Shown: positions 23,509 to 30,820 of the stretch, one piece after another | How the letters are laid out: every line of letters begins with the position of its first letter | Numbering within the stretch: position 1 is the first letter of the stretch | NCBI RefSeq assembly: GCF_045062745.1 | Contig: NZ_JBJGED010000050.1 | Location: 1-30,925, forward strand | DNA from: Paenibacillus_AA sp045062745 | GTDB lineage: Bacteria > Bacillota > Bacilli > Paenibacillales > NBRC-103111 | Direction of reading: 5' to 3' | DNA: 30,925 nt | Position numbers and translations under genes: made by a program | The notes under the pieces: model-generated | Told to the model about the DNA's origin: nothing | Seen by the model: the letters and a program-made list of their open reading frames with translations, nothing else | Database searches by the model: none

Positions 23509-24459
23509 TCAAGCTTGGCGCATCAGCGTCTTGTGCATCCAGATCGCGGCTTGACTGCCTTCCCCCATCGCGATCGTCACCTGCTCGGAATGAACCGCGA
23601 CGTCCCCGGCCGCCCACACGCCGGGGACGTTCGTCATTTTGGAGCGCGGATCGGTGACGATGTGGCGGTTGTCCATCCGCTCGACGCCGAGCTGCTGCGC
23701 CAGCTCCGAATGCACGCGGTTGCCGCCGAACGCGATGAAACCCCGCTCCCCGGGCACGACTCGGCCGTCCGCGAGCTCGACGCCCTCGAAGCACCCGTCC
23801 TCGCGCTCCAACACGCGCACGATCGGCTCCGACACGACTTCGATGCCGTGCCGCTCCAATTCCGCTAGCAGTTCCGCCTCGATCTCCTTTTGTTCGTGAT
23901 TCACATAAACCAGCCGGTCGTTCCAATACGTCAGGGTCAACGCCATGGACGCGCCTACGGACCCCGCTCCCAGCACGACGGTCGGATGGCCCTTGATCTC
24001 ATACCCGTCGCAATCCGGGCAGACGTACACCGACTTGCCCAGGCAAATCTCCAAGCCGGGGAGAGCGGGGAAGCGGTCCATGATGCCGGTGGCGAGCAGC
24101 AGCAGGCGGCTCCGATAGGCGCCTTCACCCTCCTGGCGGCCGTCCAGCACGAACCCGCCGCCCGCCTCGTCCGGCCGGGCCGCCGCCTGCACGATCTCGT
24201 CGTCCGCGAAGCGGACGCCGACGGCTTCGGCCTGCTGGCGGCCGAGCCGGCGAAGCTCGGCGCCGGACACGCCGTCCGGCCAGCCGAGAACGTTATGGTA
24301 GCCGCGGCATAAGGTGGAGCGGCCGCGGCCGGCGTCGACGACAAGCACGCGGTAGCCGTACCGGCCAAGCTGCAGGGCGGCCTGGAGGCCGGCTATGCCG
24401 CCTCCGACAATGATGGCATCCTGTTCAGAATCAAGTGGGGGGGTTGTATGGGAACTCAT
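23509..24459 (-). CDS. Thioredoxin-reductase-like FAD/NAD(P) oxidoreductase
   Basis: This 316-residue flavoprotein has the FAD-binding motif IIVGGGIAG (about 17-24) and a redox-active CPDC at 147-150. The NAD(P)-binding motif GAGSVG (164-169) and the C-terminal FAD motif GVWAAGDVA follow. The layout matches class II pyridine nucleotide-disulfide reductases of the TrxB type, although CPDC replaces the usual CATC and RGYHNVLGWPDG differs from TrxB proper. A partner thioredoxin is not encoded nearby. ATG at 24459 follows GAAGGAG; the ORF extends to 24507 without one. It is convergent with the deacetylase gene. Confidence 0.9.
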   Translation of the reverse strand: MSSHTTPPLDSEQDAIIVGGGIAGLQAALQLGRYGYRVLVVDAGRGRSTLCRGYHNVLGWPDGVSGAELRRLGRQQAEAVGVRFADDEIVQAAARPDEAGGGFVLDGRQEGEGAYRSRLLLLATGIMDRFPALPGLEICLGKSVYVCPDCDGYEIKGHPTVVLGAGSVGASMALTLTYWNDRLVYVNHEQKEIEAELLAELERHGIEVVSEPIVRVLEREDGCFEGVELADGRVVPGERGFIAFGGNRVHSELAQQLGVERMDNRHIVTDPRSKMTNVPGVWAAGDVAVHSEQVTIAMGEGSQAAIWMHKTLMRQA

Positions 24460-24517
24460 AGATCTCCTTCTCCGGATGGGGTTCGCGAGTTCGCGATTCT
24501 TTTCCATAAGGTGCCCA

Positions 24518-24558
24518 ACAAGGAAAAAACCATCCGAACTGGATCGGATGGTTTTCCT
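24518..24558 (-). terminator. Rho-independent terminator of the DapA-family gene
   Basis: AAAACCATCCGA and TCGGATGGTTTT arms (stem of about 12 bp, short loop) are followed by A/T-rich sequence. It lies just past the stop at 24581. Confidence 0.85.
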
Positions 24559-24580
24559 AATAACCGTTGCAAGCGGGCAG

Positions 24581-25495
24581 CTACGCCTCTGCGGCTGCCC
24601 GGCGCTTCAAAGCGGACAGCCCTTGGTTGTATCCGAGCAGCAGTTGCTGCACGCGGCCTGGCCCGGACGGCAGCAGCGGGCTGCGCACTTCGGCACTCGC
24701 GAACAGCCCCAGATGCCGGAACAGCGCCTTCGTCGTTGGGATCTCGTCTCCAGGCCCGAACATATGCAGGAACGGGAGGATCGCCTCGCTGTACAGCTCG
24801 AAGCTCGCTTCCAGCTGGCCGCTCCGGTACAGCTCCCAGCAAACGCGGAACGCCTCAGGATAGATGAGCGGCGCAATGATCATACTGCCGTCGACGCCGG
24901 CCTCGAACGCGCGGAAGCAGATGATGTCGTCGCCGCCGAATACGGTCAGCTCCGTACGCTGCTTGAGCTGCGCCATCTTCTCGAAGCTGTGGTCGGTCAT
25001 CTTGATCGCCGTCACCTGAGGCACGGCATCCGCGAGCCGGACGAGGTCGTCCGTCGTGAATCGGGTTCCGGTCGTAACCGGATTGTCATAGAACACGATG
25101 TCCAGGCCGGTGCGCTCGGCGAGACGACCCACATAATCGGTGACCATGTCGAGCGAGTTCGGAAAGTAATACGGACTCGGCACGAGCGCAGCCTTCACCC
25201 CGGCCTCCGCCGCCGCAAGCCCGATCTCCACCGCTTCCTCCAGGCAAGTATGCCCCAGACCGACGACCGCATGCTTCCCCGCCGGTATTCGGGCGGCCAC
25301 ATAGCGGATCACCTGTTCCCGCTCTTGCCGGGTCATGGCAGGCGCTTCGCCTGTGCTGCCGCAGACGACGTAGCCGTCCACATCGGTGATTGTCCGTTCG
25401 ATCAGCCAGTCGAAACTCGGATAATCCACGCTCCCTTGGAGAAAGGGGGTGGGGATGACCGGGATATTGCCCCGCAGCGTTCCATTCGCAACCAT
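24581..25495 (-). CDS. Dihydrodipicolinate synthase/N-acetylneuraminate lyase family protein
   Basis: This 304-residue class I aldolase barrel shows the Schiff-base Lys165 (TAIKMTD), Tyr136 (IVFYDNP) and the GSTGE motif at 46-50. It could be a DapA-type synthase, but it stands alone, away from lysine genes. A sugar-acid lyase or dehydratase role is therefore equally possible. AGGATGG lies about 8 nt before the ATG. The promoter (minus strand TTGATA-N18-TATATT) encloses an inverted repeat, suggesting a repressor. It is monocistronic, ending at its own terminator. Confidence 0.92.
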   Translation of the reverse strand: MVANGTLRGNIPVIPTPFLQGSVDYPSFDWLIERTITDVDGYVVCGSTGEAPAMTRQEREQVIRYVAARIPAGKHAVVGLGHTCLEEAVEIGLAAAEAGVKAALVPSPYYFPNSLDMVTDYVGRLAERTGLDIVFYDNPVTTGTRFTTDDLVRLADAVPQVTAIKMTDHSFEKMAQLKQRTELTVFGGDDIICFRAFEAGVDGSMIIAPLIYPEAFRVCWELYRSGQLEASFELYSEAILPFLHMFGPGDEIPTTKALFRHLGLFASAEVRSPLLPSGPGRVQQLLLGYNQGLSALKRRAAAEA

Positions 25496-25516
25496 TCACA
25501 GCACCATCCTGTTTTC

Positions 25517-25546
25517 AATATAACAAAATAACTTTTGTAATATCAA
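25517..25546 (-). promoter_or_regulatory. Promoter of the DapA-family gene with internal inverted repeat
   Basis: On the minus strand TTGATA (25541-25546) and TATATT (25517-25522) are 18 nt apart. Between and over them lies an inverted repeat, ATAACAAAA-TAAC-TTTTGTAAT (25520-25541, one mismatch), which could bind a GntR- or TetR-type repressor. No such gene is adjacent. Confidence 0.6.
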
Positions 25547-25627
25547 ATATCAACATCAATATAACACCGTCCACCAGGCGCGTCAATCCTATATTTTCCA
25601 CCCCTCCTCGGTCATCTGCCGCGTAAA

Positions 25628-25650
25628 AAAGAAAACCCCGATCGGGGAAG
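25628..25650 (-). terminator. Terminator left from the broken sugar-uptake operon
   Basis: On the minus strand CCCCGATCGGGG is followed by TTTTCTTTTTT. It lies about 55 bp beyond the stop of the solute-binding-protein remnant, where the operon end would be. Confidence 0.65.
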
Positions 25651-25703
25651 GAGCATCGATCAGAGTCGATTGTTCTCCCAACCCGACGGGATTTTCAAAA
25701 CCG

Positions 25704-25858
25704 TTATTTTTTCATTTTATCCCAGGTACCCTGGAACTCCGCCAGCATTTGATCGCGGCTGGACTTGCCTGCCACGTACTTCTGCATGCTCGCCCCGAAC
25801 TCCTGCGTCGCGCCGTCCGGATATTTCGGCCAGTGCCAGCCTAGCATCAGCCGCTGGG
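25704..25858 (-). pseudogene. 3' remnant of an extracellular solute-binding protein gene
   Basis: About 50 codons in one frame read GWHWPKYPDGATQEFGASMQ, followed by KYVAGKSSRDQMLAEFQGTWDKMKK-stop. The KSSRDQML...FQGTWDKMKK ending is typical of the C-terminus of family 1 sugar-binding proteins of Paenibacillus-type ABC importers. There is no start region. The sequence begins out of frame at about 25858, straight after permease-like sequence, so the 5' part was deleted. Ends are approximate. Confidence 0.75.
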
Positions 25859-26152
25859 GGCCAGCAAGTAAGCGAGTACGAAGCCTAACACGTTCGTGAG
25901 AATCACATCAATCGCGGTGAAACGGAAGGTAAACCAGAAGGAATGGGCGAAGTCTTTATCATGTCCAAAAATCGCGGCGAAGTTGTCGAGGCCGACCTAC
26001 TTGACCGCACCCGATACGCCGTTCCAATCTGTCATCGAATAATACAAGCCTAATAGAAACGGAATCGTAATGACGATGGCGAACACGAGCATCGCCGGTC
26101 CGAGAAACACGAGCTGCTGCACCCGCTCGGAGCTGCCTCCTATGTTACGCAT
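25859..26152 (-). pseudogene. 5' remnant of a sugar ABC transporter permease with nonsense codon
   Basis: Starting at ATG 26152 (AAGGAGG 11 nt upstream), the frame encodes the N-terminus of a LplB/UgpA-type permease: VQQLVFLGPAMLVFAIVITI...LLGLYYSMTDWNGVSGAVK. It then meets TAG at 25997-25999, exactly where the family continues with F/Y-VGLDNF. Beyond the stop the same frame continues as permease (VGLDNFAAIFGHDKDFAHSF, then the second membrane segment LTNVLGFVLAYLLA). At about 25859 it ends at the junction with the solute-binding remnant. Roughly two thirds of the gene is missing. The gene is dead by two lesions. Confidence 0.85.
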
Positions 26153-26307
26153 TAATGTAAGCGCCTCCTTTCTGTTCAATGAATGTAGACTCATTATAGA
26201 CAATGGCGACCCCCGCTCCCACCGATACGATTGAACCGATTGGTGGAATATATTGACCGGCGATTGCTCACAATGACTTTAATGATGAACGGAGTGGGTT
26301 CCAAGTC

Positions 26308-27156
26308 ATGCGGTTTTTGAAGCGAAGCATCCGCAACCAGCTGGTCGTGTTCCTCTTGGTTGCAACGATTGTCCCCATTGGGGTGTCCATGTATATCACA
26401 TACGTCTATACGAGGGAGGACGAGATCGGGCATCTCTCCCGCCGGTTCCAATCGATGATGAATACGATCAACGATCTGATTCTGCGGGAATACCGGCTCG
26501 AGCTGGCCAACAAGACGACTCAGCTCCGAATGCTTCAAGCCCAGATCAATCCGCATTTCATCAACAACGCCCTGCAATCGATCGGGACGCTGGCGCTTCA
26601 GCACGAGGCTCCCAAAGTGTATGCGCTGCTAGCTTCCTTGGCCAAGATGATGCATTACACGATGCACACGGATGAAACGATCGTTCCCCTGGAGAAGGAG
26701 CTGGAGCACCTGAACTACTATTTGCAGCTGCAGAAGCAAAGGTTCGACGACAAGTTCTCGTACCGCTACGACATCGGCGAGGCGACCCGGACGATCCCGG
26801 TACCCAAAATGATCCTGCAGCCCATCGCGGAAAATTACTTCAAGCACGGCTATTCGGCCCACAATGAAGGAGGAAGGTTACAGGTGACTACCGAGCTCAG
26901 GCAAGATCGTCTGTATATCCGAATGACCGATAACGGCACCGGTATGCCGGAGGAAGAGCTCCGCCGCTTGCAGTTGGAGCTGGAAACGCCGCGGGACGAA
27001 GGCGATCGATCGGAGCACATCGGCCTCGCGAACGTGATGGACCGGTTGAGGCTCTACTACGGCGACCAAGCCTCGATGCTGCTGCTGCATACGGAGCCGC
27101 ACGGCTTGACTGTAGTGTTGACCATACCTGTGCGCGATGAGGGGGGATGGGCATGA
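26308..27156 (+). CDS. YesM-type sensor histidine kinase lacking its sensor domain
   Basis: The 282-residue protein is about half the usual 550-600 of the family. TM1 (about 12-33) is followed by ITYVYTRE, which normally opens the extracellular sensor. The sequence then jumps at residues 37-38 to DEIGHLSRRFQSMMNTINDLI, the end of a HAMP domain. The kinase core is present: His83 (INPHFINNAL), N-box Asn176 (ENYFKHG), DNGTG at 208-212 and HIGLANVMDRL. An in-frame deletion of sensor, TM2 and most of HAMP is inferred. A GGAGTGGG site precedes the ATG. Its stop overlaps the response regulator start. It is divergent from the broken permease gene it probably once controlled. Confidence 0.85.
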   Translation: MRFLKRSIRNQLVVFLLVATIVPIGVSMYITYVYTREDEIGHLSRRFQSMMNTINDLILREYRLELANKTTQLRMLQAQINPHFINNALQSIGTLALQHEAPKVYALLASLAKMMHYTMHTDETIVPLEKELEHLNYYLQLQKQRFDDKFSYRYDIGEATRTIPVPKMILQPIAENYFKHGYSAHNEGGRLQVTTELRQDRLYIRMTDNGTGMPEEELRRLQLELETPRDEGDRSEHIGLANVMDRLRLYYGDQASMLLLHTEPHGLTVVLTIPVRDEGGWA

Positions 27157-28790
27157 AGGCGTTAATCGTGGACGACGAAAAGCATGTGAGGGATGCGGTG
27201 CGGCTGCTCGCGAGCTGGTCCTCGCTCGGGATCGACACCGTCCTGGAGGCGGAGAACGGCCTTCAGGCGCAAGCGCTTATCGAGCAGGAACGGCCAGAGA
27301 TCATTATGACCGACATGATGATGCCGCTCGCGAGCGGCCTTGACTTGCTGGAGTGGATTCATCGGCATGCCGCGTTCAGCAAGACGATCGTCATCAGCGG
27401 CCACAATGATTTCGAATTCGTTCGGCATACGGTGAAGTACGGCGGAACGGACTATTTGCTGAAACCGATCGACCCCGCTCAGCTGGACGCCGCCTTGCGG
27501 AAGGCGGTCGAGAGCTGGAAGCAGGAGGAGGCGGTACGCTCTCAAGACCGAAAACGGGCGATGGAGATGAATCAAATCAAGCCCATCTATCGGGATAAGC
27601 TCCTGTCGTCGCTCGTCGGCGACCCTTCCGAATTCCCGGCGATCCGGGAGCAGCTGTACCAGGAGTTCCCCCGGCTGCGGGGGGCCGTCCGCTGCCGTGT
27701 GGCGATCCTGACCCTCGACACGATGGAGCAATCGGTCCGGGAACGGTTCGCGTACCGCCTCGATCTGCTCATCTTCTCGCTGATCAATATCTGCAACGAG
27801 CTGTTGCAGCAGCAGCAATGCGGAACGTCGTTCCGCTATTGGAACAGCGAGAGCGAGGTCATCTTGCTCCTGTGGGACCGCCTGCCGGAGACGGAATCCA
27901 TCATCAGGGAGATTAGCCGGAGCATCACGCGGACGCTCAATACCCGGTTGGATTTCGGCATCGGCTTGGAGCAGGCGTTCCCGCGGGACCTGCCGGCTTC
28001 ACACAAGGAAGCTCGCACGGCTCTGCGCCAGCGGAACTTGCTCGAGCCCGGCAGTCGGATCGTAACGTACAACCCCGACGAGGCCGCAGGCACGAACCGG
28101 CTTCACTTGACGGACTACGAGGAGCCGATCCGGATCGCCATTCGCAGCGGCAAGCCAGAGCAGGCGGAAGAAGCGCTGCAGCGCTTCATCGATGCGGTGG
28201 AGCAATTGGACCGCATTACGGTGGAGCAGCTGACGCTGTGGGGGCACGAGTACAATGTGATCCGAGCGCGCTGGGCGCAAGAATTGTTCAAGGACGATAA
28301 GACTGAGCTTCACCTGCCGTCTGAGGGGACTCCGTTCATCGTGCCGATGAGCGCCCAAGGGACGATCTCCGTCGCGCTTTGGCACAAGGAGCTGAGCGAA
28401 AGCATGACCAGGCTCATCAACCGCCTGCAGCAGCGGCAGGTGCATCACGGCAGCGTGATCTACGACATCGTGAAGTTCATCGATCTGCATTATGCGCGCG
28501 ATCTCACGCTGCAGGAATTGTCGGATCAGTTCTTCCTCAGCCGGGAATACATTTCGCGCAAATTCAAGCAGCAGTTCGGCGAGAACGTGGTCGATTACAT
28601 CAGCCGCGTCCGCATCGACAAGGCCAAGCTGCTGCTCTTGAACCCTTTGCTCAAAATCTCGGACGTCGCCCAATCCGTCGGGTACCAGGATGAGAAATAT
28701 TTCAGCAAAGTTTTCAAAAAACTGGAGGGAATTTCCCCAAATGAATATCGAAAAACGATGAAATTACTAGAATCTGTCGAATCAAATTGA
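27153..28790 (+). CDS. YesN-type response regulator with AraC HTH
   Basis: This 545-residue regulator has an N-terminal receiver domain with the acidic pair Asp7/Asp8, phosphoacceptor Asp54 (IIMTDMMMP), Ser82 and Lys104. A long middle region follows, then a C-terminal AraC double helix-turn-helix (LTLQELSDQFFLSREYISRKF and ISDVAQSVGYQDEKYFSKVF, ending GISPNEYRK). All key residues are present, so it looks intact. ATG at 27153 overlaps the kinase stop (ATGA) and sits 6 nt after GGGGGG. ATG at 27147 directly abuts that site. Its natural target was probably the adjacent, now broken, sugar ABC operon. Confidence 0.94.
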   Translation: MKALIVDDEKHVRDAVRLLASWSSLGIDTVLEAENGLQAQALIEQERPEIIMTDMMMPLASGLDLLEWIHRHAAFSKTIVISGHNDFEFVRHTVKYGGTDYLLKPIDPAQLDAALRKAVESWKQEEAVRSQDRKRAMEMNQIKPIYRDKLLSSLVGDPSEFPAIREQLYQEFPRLRGAVRCRVAILTLDTMEQSVRERFAYRLDLLIFSLINICNELLQQQQCGTSFRYWNSESEVILLLWDRLPETESIIREISRSITRTLNTRLDFGIGLEQAFPRDLPASHKEARTALRQRNLLEPGSRIVTYNPDEAAGTNRLHLTDYEEPIRIAIRSGKPEQAEEALQRFIDAVEQLDRITVEQLTLWGHEYNVIRARWAQELFKDDKTELHLPSEGTPFIVPMSAQGTISVALWHKELSESMTRLINRLQQRQVHHGSVIYDIVKFIDLHYARDLTLQELSDQFFLSREYISRKFKQQFGENVVDYISRVRIDKAKLLLLNPLLKISDVAQSVGYQDEKYFSKVFKKLEGISPNEYRKTMKLLESVESN

Positions 28791-28816
28791 TAGAATGGGA
28801 GTTGAGGTGAACCTAC

Positions 28817-29260
28817 ATGAATCCACAATTAGACATCCCCACTCCCGCTATGGCACCCGCTCGCACCGGCAAATCCGCTAAATCCGCCGCTTCGCGTCGC
28901 AAGTCATACATATTGTTCTTCACCAGTTGGCTTTTGCTCATCGCGACCGGGATTCTCGGTACGGTCTGGTATACGCAATACATCAAACAGCAAATTGCCG
29001 CCGACTTGTCTACACAGACCCAAGCGCATCTGCAGACGCTACAGGCCGATTATCAGAAGCAGCTGGACGCGCTCAAGGAGAGCATGACATCCGACATGTC
29101 CAAGCTGCAGGCGAAGGTCGATTCGTTCAATGAACTGCTTGCCTTCTCCAAGGACAGCGCCAACAACAAGACGGATAATAGCAACCAGCTGTACACCCAG
29201 CTGCAGGAAGTGAAGAAGAAGCTCGACGAGCTGAAGAAAAATTTGGACGTGCTGCAATGA
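28817..29260 (+). CDS. Membrane-anchored coiled-coil protein
   Basis: This 147-residue protein is not a recognised family. A short Pro/Ala/Ser/Lys-rich cytoplasmic N-terminus (1-29) precedes one membrane helix (about 31-52). A long external helix with strong coiled-coil character follows (about 58-147: repeated L/Q/K heptads ending QEVKKKLDELKKNLDVLQ). It has no cysteine. GAGGTGA lies 6 nt before the ATG. The stop overlaps the start of the next gene by 4 bp (ATGA), so the two are coupled and may act together at the outer face of the membrane. It is 26 bp after the response regulator and may be cotranscribed with it. Confidence 0.82.
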   Translation: MNPQLDIPTPAMAPARTGKSAKSAASRRKSYILFFTSWLLLIATGILGTVWYTQYIKQQIAADLSTQTQAHLQTLQADYQKQLDALKESMTSDMSKLQAKVDSFNELLAFSKDSANNKTDNSNQLYTQLQEVKKKLDELKKNLDVLQ

Positions 29261-30327
29261 CGATCACGATTCGGGAAATGAACCGGTTCTTCCTGCTCGT
29301 CTGCGCCCCCTTCATCGGGATGGTCATCTGGCTTGTAGCCACGCACTGGTCAGTGCCGCTGTCGCTCTTGCCATCCGACCCGTTGAAGACCTTCACCTTA
29401 TCAGGCTCAGCAGTTAGCGTCGACCAGGGGCTGGACAAGGCGAAGGCCGACGCGGTCGCGATCCAGGGCACGATCGAGAAGACGTTCCAGCAATACCAGC
29501 AGAGCGCCGCGGATATGAATGGTATGCTGCTGCTCGCCACCGCTCAGGTGACCCGGCCCGATGCCATCTTCGACAACCGGGTGGCGGCGCAGCTCGGACG
29601 ACCGACGCGATCGATCGTGTCTCCCAATATCGACTTGAAGCTATATCAATTCTCGGACCCGAATTATAAAGGGTATGCGCTCAAGGTGAACTTGAAGACG
29701 GACAACGCCATGAAGATGGCGCTTGCCAAGGACAAGATCGGCAACAGCGAGACTACTCTCGACGCCGTCAGGCGGCTCGGGGCGGTCGCCGGCGTCAATG
29801 CCGGAGGCTTCGCCGACGACAGCGGCGGCCGGCGGTATCCGCTGAGCAATACGATCCAGGGCGGCAAGTTCGTCTACGGCTTCGAGCCGTCGCACGACAA
29901 TCTCGCGTTCGTCGGGCTCAGCACCGACCGCAAGCTCATCGGCGGCCGCTTCACGAGCCAGGCCGAGCTCGACAAGCTGAAGCCGTCCTTCGGGGCGACG
30001 TTCGTGCCGATTCTGCTTCAGAACGGCGCGAAGCAGATCATTCCGGCGCAGTGGCAAAACTCGCCGCGGCGGGCACCCCGTACGGTGATCGGTAACTTCC
30101 GCAACGATCAGTTGCTCGTCATCGTCGCCGACGGCTACGACGAGCGCGGCGGCTCCGGCGCTACGCTCATGGAGCTGCAGGACCGGCTCGCGGCGCTGCG
30201 CATTCGCGACGCCTACAACCTGGACGGCGGCGGCTCGTCCTCGCTCGTCGTCGAGGGCCAGGTGATCAACAAGCCGTCCGACGGCCGGCTCCGGCTGCTG
30301 CCGACGAACTTTTTGTTTTTCAAATAA
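29257..30327 (+). CDS. Phosphodiester glycosidase (NAGPA) domain protein
   Basis: This 356-residue protein has an N-terminal membrane anchor (about 10-29, FFLLVCAPFIGMVIWLVA) and an extracytoplasmic NAGPA/DUF2233-type domain. The motifs are VNAGGFADDSGG (about residue 183 on), a central PRTVIGNF and YNLDGGGSSSLVVEG near the C-terminus. The family is related to the enzyme that removes the covering GlcNAc from mannose-6-phosphate; in bacteria it is linked to exopolysaccharide or cell-wall modification. Its ATG overlaps the coiled-coil gene stop. An inner ATG at 29278 is possible, but translational coupling favours 29257. Confidence 0.9.
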   Translation: MTITIREMNRFFLLVCAPFIGMVIWLVATHWSVPLSLLPSDPLKTFTLSGSAVSVDQGLDKAKADAVAIQGTIEKTFQQYQQSAADMNGMLLLATAQVTRPDAIFDNRVAAQLGRPTRSIVSPNIDLKLYQFSDPNYKGYALKVNLKTDNAMKMALAKDKIGNSETTLDAVRRLGAVAGVNAGGFADDSGGRRYPLSNTIQGGKFVYGFEPSHDNLAFVGLSTDRKLIGGRFTSQAELDKLKPSFGATFVPILLQNGAKQIIPAQWQNSPRRAPRTVIGNFRNDQLLVIVADGYDERGGSGATLMELQDRLAALRIRDAYNLDGGGSSSLVVEGQVINKPSDGRLRLLPTNFLFFK

Positions 30328-30467
30328 GGCAAGTACCTGAGGTACGAGCTAAAAGCGCTTGGTTGACGCCCCGTTCGCACGAAATGTTCACAATTGCACA
30401 TTTTCTTTTGCTGGGCGGTTGGGTATAATAATGGGGAGAATTAGCTACGGAAAGAGGTGCTCACGCC

Positions 30468-30578
30468 ATGGAAATTTTCGGATCGTCGACGTTTTGGCTC
30501 GTGATCGTCACGTTCGCCCTGTTCATTACCGCCATGCTGACGGCTTCTTACAATGAAGACCGTACGAAGGGCCTGTAA
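30468..30578 (+). CDS. 36-residue single-pass membrane peptide
   Basis: The peptide starts MEIFGSSTFWLVIVTFALF and ends TASYNEDRTKGL. It has one membrane helix (about 8-26) and a short charged tail. AAAGAGGTG lies upstream of the ATG, a perfect TATAAT is at 30424-30429 (the -35 is weak), and a strong terminator follows within 20 bp. This complete transcription unit argues for a real gene. It resembles in size the small subunits of membrane complexes (KdpF, CydS), but I see no specific match. Confidence 0.68.
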   Translation: MEIFGSSTFWLVIVTFALFITAMLTASYNEDRTKGL

Positions 30579-30597
30579 TAGCACGCAGCGCATCAGG

Positions 30598-30632
30598 AAG
30601 ACCGCCGGGACTGCTCCCGGCGGTCTTTTTTT
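30598..30632 (+). terminator. Rho-independent terminator of the 36-residue peptide gene
   Basis: AAGACCGCCGGGA and TCCCGGCGGTCTT form a perfect 13-bp stem with a CTGC loop, followed by a T run. Confidence 0.92.
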
Positions 30633-30740
30633 GACGGTTTGCAGGCGGGTCGCCGGGGTCGCCGTGCCTGGGCGGGGACGGTTTGCCGGTCCGACAGCAC
30701 AAAAATAACGGATGGGTTTGTTTTAGAAGCTGTTGGCCGG

Positions 30741-30820
30741 ATACGAGAGGGAATTCCTCCCTCTTATTCACTCGTTTCATGTATTTGAAGCATACATAGG
30801 GGAAAACCTCCCTCTTATTT
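30741..30820. repeat. Two palindromic intergenic repeats
   Basis: Units at about 30741-30768 (GAGAGGGAATTCCTCCCTCTTATT) and 30791-30820 (ATAGGGGAAAACCTCCCTCTTATT) are inverted repeats around an A/T centre. They have the same TTATT-type ends and design as the cluster at 73-210. The remaining sequence from 30633 to the window end holds no supported gene. Confidence 0.55.

Noticed and set aside
24395..25531. 378-codon plus-strand frame opposite the DapA-family gene
   Set aside because: It is an antisense shadow running through a terminator and the promoter of the real gene.
25670..25888. 72-codon plus-strand frame
   Set aside because: It lies antisense to the solute-binding and permease remnants, whose protein similarity is clear on the minus strand.
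30526..30780. 84-codon minus-strand frame near the right end
   Set aside because: It crosses the strong terminator and a palindromic repeat and is antisense to the small membrane peptide; it has no convincing start signal.
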